64,000 nt of DNA from Aphrocallistes beatrix (lineage: Eukaryota > Porifera > Hexactinellida > Sceptrulophora > Aphrocallistidae). Below the pieces are notes generated by a model. The model did not search any database, was not told the origin of the DNA, and saw only the letters and a list, made by a program, of their open reading frames with translations. The translations under genes and the position numbers were made by a program. Position 1 is the first letter of the stretch, and each line of letters begins with the position of its first letter. The DNA is taken from contig OY725502.1 in assembly GCA_963281255.1 (NCBI GenBank), positions 1,116,001 to 1,180,000 on the forward strand, in the 5' to 3' direction. Shown piece by piece: positions 24,761-36,700 of the stretch.

Positions 24761-27700
24761 ATGGGACGCGGACAATCAAAGATTCCAAATGAACTGTTAG
24801 AAGTTTACGAGGTAAAATATTTACTATAATAATACAAGTTTTTTATCTATCTTGGGACTTTTATAGTTTTTTAATAATAAGTAACCCTGCATTTTATCGC
24901 TCGAAATCTAACAATTTATGATTCCTGAAAATTATTTCAACATTTAAAAATGTATATACAATTACTATCTACAGGTAAAAGCTCTTGACATCGATTTCTC
25001 TCTTGTAGCCTCTCACAGTATTTAGCCAGTATGAAATAAAACAGTGAGTTACTGCTTAGATTTCCATGTGATTATAATTGTATGTGTTTATATCAGTTTG
25101 TGATAAGAGGTCTGTTGTGGTGTGTTACACGGTCATATTCATTCTGCAGTATTCATCCAATAGGGAGTAGCATGAAATGTATTGACCCTACATGAATGGA
25201 ACATTTTAAAATCCAATCCATTCTATTCAAACTTATTATGAACCCCTTTAACAAATTCTCTCTCTTACGAACTCGAATTCCCCTGGGTTCGTAATAAGAA
25301 TCTGACTTATTTATACTTACGATTGTCGAGACAGTATTCTTCCTTGCATTCCTGAGTCTCTTCACAGTCTGGAACACATCGAACGAGCTTGTCTCACTCA
25401 TATCTCTGATTGCCTGCATCGCAGTTAGCGCCACCCCACTCTTCCCTATACTGTCATTGCAGCAGAAAATGGCACTTCTATTCGGCTTATCTGACAGTAG
25501 GATGGAGACATGGTCCAGTAGGGTTACGACTGCCGTCAAATCTGTTATCCGACCATCTTCGGTCCAATTGAGGGATATGTATTGTGAGAAATATCTCTTT
25601 TCCCTCTCAGCATGATTCGATATAACCATTCTCTGCTGTTTAAAGAAAGGTGATCTTATAACGTTATCTGTTTCAACCTGGAAACTTTTGAATTCTCTGC
25701 TCCCTCTGTCCTCCCTCCAGTAGCTAACCCTATCACAGATCCCCTCTCTCATCTCCTCATACTCGCCCTCTGTCATCAGTAACACTACGACGGGATCGTC
25801 TAGCTGGTGCACTAGCTGTAGGAATTCTTCCACTGTCTCTGAGTTTGGGATTAATGTTGCTATTATCTGTTGACTGTTCATGTAACTGGCGTTAATATAG
25901 TCGGAGCTAGCCGAGTTTGTGAGAACTACTCTATTCCTATCATAAGGCAGTGCAGCACTGACCAGATTCTTATCCGGGTACGTAGCTGAGAGAGTAGAAG
26001 GATAGTTGAATGACTTCTCAGTTTGATAGTTCAGCTCCGCAAACTGCAACTGAAATACAGACAGGTAGCCTGGCTCTTCTGCTTGCAAGTAGAGTCTAAA
26101 CGTGTCACGGAAATACTCACTGGCAATGGAGGTAGAGCCCATTATGATTTCTAGCGTCGCCAAGTAGATATACTTGTACTGAGGGAACGTCTGTACCATG
26201 TGCGGCCTATACTCCCTCATCTCGTTCACAAGTCGATACACACTGATAGCCTCGCCTCTTCCTATGGCGTCGAGCAGGTTGTAGAGTGCTATGAAGGTCC
26301 CGGAGCCCCCTACCCCCCCGCTGCAGTGGACCAGGACAGGAGAGCCGATATTCATCTGTCGGGACTTCACGATCTGAATGAATGCCAGCAGGCTGTCGTA
26401 CAATTCGGGGGTGTCGCGGTCCGGCCACGCTGTGTAGTGGAACTGTTTTATTTTCATCTGTCTCTGGTTGAGTCGGTCTACCAACAGCTCCCTAGTCACG
26501 TACCCCCTCAACGTCTCCTCCTTGAGTAAACTGACACGCACACTCCCACACTGAACCGCAGCACCTACGCTCTCAGGCCAATACTGCGTGCACTTTTTCT
26601 TCCCCATCTCCTCCAGGTTCGTTAGCATCACGATGCTCTGGATCCGCTGCTCCCAGATCATCTGCCAGAAGCTGTTCAGTGTGTTAGGTTTCGGCGCTTG
26701 CGCCGCGATGAAATGCTCCGGGGAGTAGAACCCGGGTACGTGCGAGGCATTGATGAAATCACTCCCGACATAGGAGGTATCCCTGATCACGACTCTCGAT
26801 CGGTCATACGGGTATATACGCTTATACCTGTTCCTGTTTACGTTTTGTAAGAGAGAGGCTTGGTGCCATTCGTACCTTAGTTCTTGTCCTCCTAGCGATT
26901 TGTATTCAGCCTCCATCCTCCCTTCCACCAGCAGCTCATCTAAGAGCTGCTTATAGTGTTCGAGGTTAATGGCCTCACTATGAATGTTGTTTTGATATTT
27001 TGACAAACTTGTTTTAGACATGTTACCATCGTATATGAACGTTTCCAAACTAGTTTTAGCACTCGCTCCAGTTTCAATGTCTTTTTGAGGAAGCAAGCTG
27101 GTTTTCTTGTTTGGGGAAGTTGGTGCTTCGTTGCTTGCAGAGCAAATCAGATCAGCAAGAGCAGCCTCCGGATCTATGAGTTGAGAATACTTCGTCGTGA
27201 TGTGGTTCCTGTTTTCTAGATTCTGGTCTCTTGCAACAGAGTGCAGTTGCCTATACACCAGTGAGGCTTTTTTAGACTTTGATCTTCGTTTAAGTATACA
27301 TCCGAGGCAGAATATACATATGCAAACAAGCATCAGAATGAAGAGGATTAGTCCGATAAATGCTCCTAAATAAGGAGCTAACGTCTCAATGTTCAGAAAA
27401 TTTAGTGTTGGGATTGGCATAGATACCTGTGTAGTCGCATTTGTAAAAGGAACAGAATAGCTCTGAGTGATAGGAATGGTAGGATTCTCTGTCGTTGTGT
27501 TAGTAACAAGAATGGTAGTAATCTTCGTCGTTGTGTTTGTGACAGGAATGGTAGTAATCTTTGTCGTCGTATTAGTAATAGGAATGGTAGGAATATTTGT
27601 CGTTGTGTTTGTGATAGGAATGGTAGGAATATTTGTCGTCGTATTAGTAATAGGAATGGTAGGAATATTCGTCGTTGTGTTTGTGACAGGAATGGTAGTA

Positions 27701-30700
27701 ATCTTTGTCGTCGTATTAGTAATAGGAATGGTAGTAATCTTTGTCGTCGTATTAGTAATAGGAATGGTAGTAATCTTTGTCGTCGTATTAGTAACAGGAA
27801 TGGTAGTAATCTTTGTCGTCGTATTAGTAATAGGAATGGTAGGAATATTTGTTGTTGTGTTAGTAACAGGAATGGTAGGAATATTTGTCGTCGTATTAGT
27901 AATAGGAATGGTAGGAATATTTGTCGTCGTATTAGTAATAGGAATGGTAGGAATATTTGTCGTTGTGTTTGTGACAGGAATGGTAGGAATCTTTGTCGTC
28001 GTATTAGTAACGGGAATGGTAGGAATATTTGTTGTTGTGTTAGTGATAGGAATGGTAGGAATATTTGTTGTTGTGTTAGTGATAGGAATGGTAGGAATAT
28101 TCGTCGTTGTGTTTGTGATAGGAATGGTAGGAATATTTGTCGTTGTGTTAGTGACAGGAATGGTAGGAATATTTGTTGTTGTGTTAGTGACAGGAATGGT
28201 AGGAATATTTGTTGTTGTGTTAGTGATAGGAATGGTAGGAATATTCGTCGTTGTGTTTGTGATAGGAATGGTAGGAATATTTGTCATTGTGTTAGTGACA
28301 GGAATGGTAGGAATATTTGTTGTTGTGTTTGTGACAGGAATGGTAGGAATATTTGTTGTTGTGTTAGTGATAGGAATGGTAGGAATATTCGTCGTTGTGT
28401 TTGTGATAGGAATGGTAGGAATATTTGTCGTTGTGTTAGTGACAGGAATGGTAGGAATATTTGTTGTTGTGTTAGTGACAGGAATGGTAGGAATATTTGT
28501 TGTTGTGTTAGTGACAGGAATGGTAGGAATATTTGTTGTTGTGTTAGTGATAGGAATGGTAGGAATATTTGTTGTTGTGTTAGTGATAGGAATGGTAGTA
28601 ATCTTTGTCGTCGTATTAGTAACAGGAATGGTAGTAATCTTTGTCGTCGTATTAGTAATAGGAATGGTAGTAATCTTTGTCGTTGTGTTTGTGACAGGAA
28701 TGGTAGGAATATTTGTTGTTGTGTTAGTGACAGGAATGGTAGGAATATTTGTTGTTGTGTTAGTGATAGGAATGGTAGGAATATTTGTTGTTGTGTTAGT
28801 GATAGGAATGGTAGGAATATTCGTCGTTGTGTTTGTGATAGGAATGGTAGGAATATTTGTCGTTGTGTTAGTAATAGGAATGGTAGGTGTCTCTGTCGTT
28901 GTGTTAGTGACAGGAATGGTAGGAATATTTGTTGTTGTGTTAGTAATAGGAATGGTAGGTGTCTCTGTCGTTGTGTTGGTAACAGTGATGTCAATATGTG
29001 TCTGGGTTGTATTCACTGTTTTGTCTATTCTGGTGGTAGTTTCAGTATGAAATGGATTTGTGATGAATAGAGTGTAGTTCACTATTCTTAAGGTTGAAGT
29101 AGACTCCACCTCATAAGTAGTGCACGTGTAATACCCAATCTTGCCATCAGGCAGAGGATAAGTTATCTGTAGTCTTAATATCCCCTCTGAGTATAATCCT
29201 GACTCGTTTACACTAATATTGTCATCAATGATAGTTCCCTCTTCATCTTTCTCCTTACTGAAATACCAATTAGTTGTGAGGATGTTACTACTAGCGCATA
29301 GGAGGCATGTATCTTCTGATACTATCACTGTATCTCCATGTTCGAGTAATATTAGTGAACTGTCGTTCCTTTCCTTTGCTATCGCGCTACCTAGATAATA
29401 GAAATACAGTCAGGGTTGCTTATTATGGACCTGCTTAATTAAAATATGAACATTCGTTTATTATGAACTAACCTCCTGGTCCCAATTTCATTTCTTAGAT
29501 AGGATTTGTATTGAATCAAGTTCGCTTAATATGAAGTATCTCTATTATGAACAGCTTTTTTGGACCCTGGTGGTTCACAATAAGCGACCCTGACTGTACA
29601 TAGAATTCCAAATCACATGTTGCATTTACGTATTCGTTCGATACTTAATTAATTAAACATTGTTACTATGATTTTTAACAAATCAATTGCAAAGACGGTT
29701 TTGATAGCAAAACTTCAGAAACGAAACTTGTGAGTTAATCTTATTTGATTGTTATCGGATAACAACACATTGAAAATAGGAATTAGAAGAGGGCTTACCC
29801 ATTGCAGTTAAGATTACTTGTGTAGCAGTGAAGGTTTGATTCACTTTGAGTGTGCGTGTGCAATCAATTCTTCCATCCCACATATACGTGAACTCGGGGA
29901 TCTTCAGCTCATTTCCCGTGTAATACTTCACTTGGTTTGTCCGTGTATTGGTGTACCTCCATCCAGTATTCTCACTGTTACAAGTCAGCACCACATTGCG
30001 AGTTAGAACAGGTATGAAGATCGGTATGCTCCCATTCACGTCGTTCATCCTCACTTCTGTAACGTTACTGTATCTCAGTGTTATTGTAGAATCGTCTAAA
30101 ATGGTACACAATTAAATGACTAATTTTACTGTAAATCAGTACTTTAGAATCGATTCTAAGATCTAAAACTTTAGAGTTCTGTTTACCAAAGATTTATTAA
30201 TTATCACTGAATAATGTTCCTATGTAGCAGTTTGGCAGCCAGCGTTATCGAGCTAGTAATTACCCAACATTTCACAGAGTCATATTCTTCACTTACCTGC
30301 TATCCTAACAATGACAAGACCGCTCTTGACAGAATATCCTGAATGTTTTGCAGTAGCGATACAATAAAATTGTCTTTCTTTGTCTCGCTCCGTGTAATCA
30401 GCTATCCTTCTGAAATGTAGAGTTTTATCTCTCTCAAAAACTGAACTGCTTCTATCTTCAAACCATTTCGTTTCAAATTCGATACTAGTATTACTCGTAT
30501 TTGCATTACATGTTAAAGAAGTGATGTTATTTTGTCCGTTGAGTGTATATATGTAAGTTTTTCTCGCTTGGAATCCAGTGAATTGCACATCAACTTCCCC
30601 AACAATAATAAGTATCCATTTTATTAACAATAATGACAAAGTGAATTCACATCTAACCATCTCAGCCTATTCATATGAATAAATGGATTGTTTTACCTTT

Positions 30701-33700
30701 TAAATATTAATCGAGCTCATTTGAAATGACTTAATTAGCAAGATTTCTGATAAATAATAACTATAATTATCACCACAATTGCTTGCGCATCTTTGGACTA
30801 ATTTGATCTATCAGATTACCCCCAATACTGATCTCGAGGTAACCAACCAAATATTTCTCATAATTTCAAAACCTCATATCATATTACAACACAGATCACA
30901 TCCAGCTTGCAATGTAGATTTATATTACTAATTAGATAAAAGCATTCTCGAACGCCTTTTTTTTAGAATTCTCTTCTACACTAAGTTGTACAATTACTTG
31001 TGTCTACAAGTAATTGTACAGGTTCTTACCATATGCATATTAAATCTGCCAATGGCCCACGTATCACGATTGTGCAAATATATTCACGTAGTAGCATGTT
31101 GATTAATAATGATCTGGCATACTGACTAGCTCATCATTGCATATTAATGACAAAAATGGAAATTGTCTGAACATATTCCAACCTTATTCCGCATTTATTA
31201 GACACGTGATAACTTTCTAATGATCGATTGTTTCCTTCCATAATTTCCTAATCATAATTTCCTACATTTTCAGATAAGGTAATACAGTATTCATGCAATA
31301 TTAAACTGCCATAGCCAAGGTTCAGAAGTAAATTCAGGGGGAATATACGTATATTTGCTAGCTACTTAATATATTAAATTAACACACGAGTTAATTCTCG
31401 ACTTAATACAGTCAGGAACTTAATACGTGTATTTAGTTCTTAGGACCTGACAGTTATAAACGTTTCTCCATAACTTGTTAAAAAGTTATTGGTATAATGC
31501 ACTCTCGGACTAAGATAGTGCGTTATAAGTTATTATTAAAATAGTGAAGGTGTTACTTGTACATTTTGCACAACTCCAAGGTCGTTCTGTAATATTTCTA
31601 ATTTTGAAACGACGATTATTTCAACACTAAATACTTGACCCTTCACGGTTAAGGTTTAGTGTAGGTTTTCTCACATTTTTAAGTTAAAATAATACCGAAT
31701 CTATTATTGGTTATGATAGGTAACTTATGTCATTTCGTTTGTTACAGGGCATGGAGGAAATTTGAGAACATCTACAAATCTTACAGACAAGCACACCCGG
31801 AATTCACTGCTGAAATTGTGGATGCGGATAACATGGCTCTTGTCGCAGTTCACGTTCCTCTAGGAGCATTCACAGAGCATTTTCCAGAACTGAAGGTACT
31901 TATAGCATCTCCACTAGGGTTTTTAATCCCGGGATTCCCGATCCCGGGATCCCGGCTTGTTTTAGCCCGGGATTGAATCCCGGGATTCATTTTTCAATCC
32001 CGGGACTGATGATTAATGCAGTTTATACGTATATCACACATTTGTTGTAATGTCTATTGGTTTGTAAATACAGGGTTTCCCATAATTGGATGAAATAGTG
32101 ATTCAATATATATAACACACTTTGATTAATATACTATCAAAGTTGTGATACTAATAATATGGTCAAATTGAACTTGCAAGAACCTTTCTGATGTATTATA
32201 AAAGTGTTTGTATGTGACTCTTACACTTCAAATTTACAATATCTATATGATGGCTGAGAAAATCGTTTGCAAAATTTTGTAGGTGCACCCATTTGGAAAT
32301 ATTTCAAGCGTTCTCTATGTGGGAAATTAGCTCAGTGAATTCATGTAGTAAACAATTTCCGTAATTCAAAAATAGTCTCGTTATATGCACGTTATATATA
32401 CAAATACTAGCATACCAATTCTTGAAAATTACTAATCCCGGGATCCCGGGATTCAGAATTTGTCAATCCCGAAATCCCGGGATTGGAATTTAGGACCGGG
32501 ATTAAAAACCCTAATCTCCACTAAACGTTATATAAGTTTGTATTTGTTTGTATTTTCTTTTTATAAAAAATATTATTCTAAACCAAAGCACAGCTGGACC
32601 GCATATCAGCACCAGTAAATATGTCTAATCTACCATCCAAAGGAAGCAGTTCAAGGAACTCTGAGCTCAACTTAATCAATGAGTACATAATTTTGAGGAT
32701 AATTTTCTGTTAAAGAATTGTTTACATTCCTCCATTTCTATTTGTCCAATTTATTATCTCAAATAAGGGTACAATATCAAGCAAGGAAAGGTTTCATATC
32801 CTGAACTAGAATAAACTAAATAGAATTCAAAAGAGTTGTTTATTTCAATTTCCTAAGGTATTCCTCTTCCGTGCTATCATAATCGTCCGCCTGTCCCTCA
32901 TCTGCTAGAGCGTAGTCATCATAAGCAGTCACTTCTGACCTGTTTCCCTTCTTAGCGGGGCCTGTCTTCAATGAGGGGAGCTTCGATTTCTTCTTTTTGT
33001 CATTAGATCTGTTGAGCGAGTTTAAATTGCCTGAGAGGTTCCGGATGTCATCAGGGTACAGGTCCTTAGCACACTTTCTGTTGATATCGATTAAAAACTT
33101 GACATAATGTTCCGACTCTCTGGCAATGTTGATAATGTCAGATATTTCTTGCGAAAGACGCATGAAATCGTCAATCGTGCTTGCCACTAGTATTCGCGCC
33201 TTTAGTTCAGATTTCTCGCTTTTTACCACAGCCGTAGTCTGGTCGCTTGGCTTACTGACGACACTGTTAGTTTCTGGTGAGTCCAATCCCATGAAATCCT
33301 CAACTTCCTTCAATTTCATCTTTTCTTCCATTTCTTTAAGTTTTTGCTTTTCTTTCATTTTTTTACTCTCGACTGGCGCAGGTTTTGGTTGTGCGGCAGA
33401 AGTTATTCTTGACTCTTCGTCAATTTGGACATTCTTGTCAAAGATCTCATCTACATTGTAGTCCTCATCCAGCCAAGAAGACATCTTGTTTGTATTTTGT
33501 CCACAGCTTAGAGAACTTCCAAGTTACAGTTTCACCTCTTTAGTGCACTACCGATAGAAAGTCCCGAAACGAGATTACTTAGTTTCCTAGTCCTGTGCTT
33601 CTATCTATGCTTATTGCAGTGAATAGGATTATTATGGGTGGCTTAGTTCATTTGGTTTTAGTGGCATTGTATAGTTGATTATGGAACGCAATTAGCACAA

Positions 33701-36700
33701 AGAAATATAATGTTTTTAGGTCAATCCTTTCAAAGAAGAGTTGTGCAAATACTTCTCTGAAACAGATGGCGCATTAAGCTTTGAAGATTTCTTGGACATG
33801 GTGTCAGTACTAAGTCACAATGTAAGTTCTACTTATTACAGAACCGCCGAACACTACTACTACGATATTTCAGTGACTCAATTAATCTGAAAATTCATTA
33901 CGTGTGTTACTATTGCAAATTAACATTGTAGGCCAGGAAAGACGACAAAATTCTCTGTGCCTTCAAGGTGTATGGTATGTTGAGCCTTTTTTAAAGCATT
34001 TCGATAATATTATTTCGTGAATTTTGTGAACTGAGTGTCAAAAACGTAGAACAATACACCTTATTATTATTATTGGGAACAATCAAGTGCTCGACAAATC
34101 TGGTGATTTAGTGGCAATAGGTGTCGCGATAAGCCACCAAATCCTGAGGGCGGTGGCTAACTAAGCCACCAAGTTTTATCAAGTATTGTTCTACTATTTA
34201 TATAACGCATTTAGAGGTTGGTGCTCCTGAGCCATGGACAATGAAAAGTGGCAAATATTGATTTTGAGCACTGGTACAATCTAATTGTCTAATCCTGGCA
34301 GATTTTGATGGAGATGACTTCATCGGACGTAAAGATCTTGAGAAGTTACTGGACCGACTCTGTGGCTACAACTCTGAATTAGATCAAAATGTGAGTTTTA
34401 TTTAATTAAAACGTTTTAATTCCAATGTCTAAGCGTTTAGCATTATTCTGCAGTAATTAGTGGCGGTATTGGCTAGAGTGCTAGTCGAATACAGCTGTTT
34501 GCTGCTTCACTATCCCATTCATCACAGTGTACACGTCTTTGCACCCCTTCATCCCACACCAGAGCACTTTCTCGAAGTCATCCCTGTGCAGTCTGGAGGT
34601 GAGCTGCATCATGCAGATCTTCCCGCTGTTAGGGAGCATCCCCAGGTCCATGTCAGGACCCCTAGCTATCTCCTCGGTGTTGTTAACGTCCACTAGGGGG
34701 GTCTCTTCTAGGTAGGTAGCGGTGCAGGCGCACACGTAGTCTGAGAGCGGGATCCCTGCGTCGATTGTCGCCAGAGTGGCTGCATTCATGCTGGCACACT
34801 GTATCCCTCCGTCCGCTTGTAGCACCTGGATGTACACATCGATCTGGGACCTATAAATACGCTATCTACGATAACACATCTCAACTCGCGGGACTAGACA
34901 TTGGCGCACCTGGGGTATACAGAGGTGAGTAGCGCAGTCTCCAATGCATCTCCGATAGAGGTGGACATCTCTTGGGTCCGCAATGCTCCCAGCGGGCGTC
35001 TTCTCCTGGTACCCATCGCGAACGGGGCGATACTAAGCTGGCAGTTCACTATCACTTTCTCGACGTTGCTCCTTCCTCTGGGCTCGTGAGGTCCGTACAC
35101 GGCACATAACACCTTCGTGTTCCCCTGTTCCAGGTAGGCAGAGCCGTTCGCTGCCGGCAGGGTGCCTAGACTAGCTCTCAGCTTACGGATGTCTGTCGGA
35201 CTCCTCCCGTCCTGTCTCAGACCCTCGGGAGATATGTAATAATCCATCCTGAGCTAAGAATAAATAGCTGAGTCTAGACCTCACTACTGTTCTAAAAATA
35301 TCGTATCAGCTGATAATATCTTTTATAGGAAACTCTCACTTCTAATCAAGTGACGGCTCTGAATGACGAGGTAAATTGTTGATGAGATATAATATTTAAT
35401 TAAATGGATTTATGAGTTCATGGTTAGGTTTGGGTTGGTTAAAGATGCGATGTTAAGTATCAAAGATTCTATGTGAATTAAGTTAATTAATTCAAGTAAA
35501 TTTCTTCAGGAAACTCCTGTGACTTCATCTCAAGATCAGGCCCAGGCAAAAGCGGGAGAGGTAGTTAATCGCCTTACTGACAAAGAAAAGGAAGTCATAA
35601 TTGATAAGGTAAGTGCGTAGCGTGTGAGTAGGTTATTTGGATAATCTGCATACGTAGATATGTATTATTAAGCCTATATCATCGTAGTTCTACGGGTAGA
35701 TCTACGTAATATTATTACTGAGTTTTCCTGGACCCTCGTAAGGAGGCAAGCAAGCAAAGCGTCCTTGTTTTTTATATTACATACGTTTCAATAGATATTT
35801 GAAGAGAGTCTTATGTCAAACGAGGAAAAACTCTGTCTGGACGACTTCGCACACATCATATCAAAATCTCCTGATTTCTTCAAGTGAGTATTATATACTA
35901 GTGTTGGTTAAGCGGTGCCAATATTTAATAAAAGGAAAAAATTTAAAAATAAAAATAATTAGTATATATTAGCGAAGTGGCTATTGCCACTGACTGGTCT
36001 TGAACTAAATACTATACACCTCATATGAGTGCTATTCCCGCAGTGAGAGGATCTAACATTACAAATTTATTATCGTTAATTAACCATTGAATTTATCTCA
36101 CTCATCAGAACAAATTCGCTAATTCCAACGATTTTTTCGATATTTGTTACAGAGCTGCTCGGATTAGCGAGGGCTATACTGTACTACACATCTTTTATAT
36201 TTTGAATTGAAATTCATTGGTTTATGTGAACCAATCAATTATCAGCCTTTTATAATGCCATCACACGATTCTATTTCATATAAATGATTGAATACTGCTA
36301 TTTTGAGTCTATACTTTGATTGTTAACAACAATTAAAGTGTGTTATATGCTACGATCAATCAATTCGATCATAAAATAACTTTTAACGACATGGACTGGA
36401 ATTGATTATTTAAGTATAATAATCTTTAGCAATGTGAACTTTGTGTCTTCAAATTGGGCTTACATTCAGGATTAGTTGACTTAATACGAAGTAAATAATA
36501 TTTATCACGAAACAAAATTTCTGCTACAGTTCTGATTTCATAAATGTAACCGTAGACAAATGACAATCCAGCGTACTTAGCATAAAACAAGAAAGCGCCG
36601 TATTGTTTCTCTAATATCCCCAAGCGCCCACTGGGTAAATCTGCGGACACGCAGTGTCCGCAAGCCGCGCAGCGCAAGCAAGCGAAGCGCGCTTGTTAAA

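Noticed and set aside
27467-29050. 527-residue hydrophobic frame on the plus strand
   Set aside because: It is the mirror of the in-frame 36-bp repeats of the phosphatase stalk, begins and ends with the array, and has no other content.
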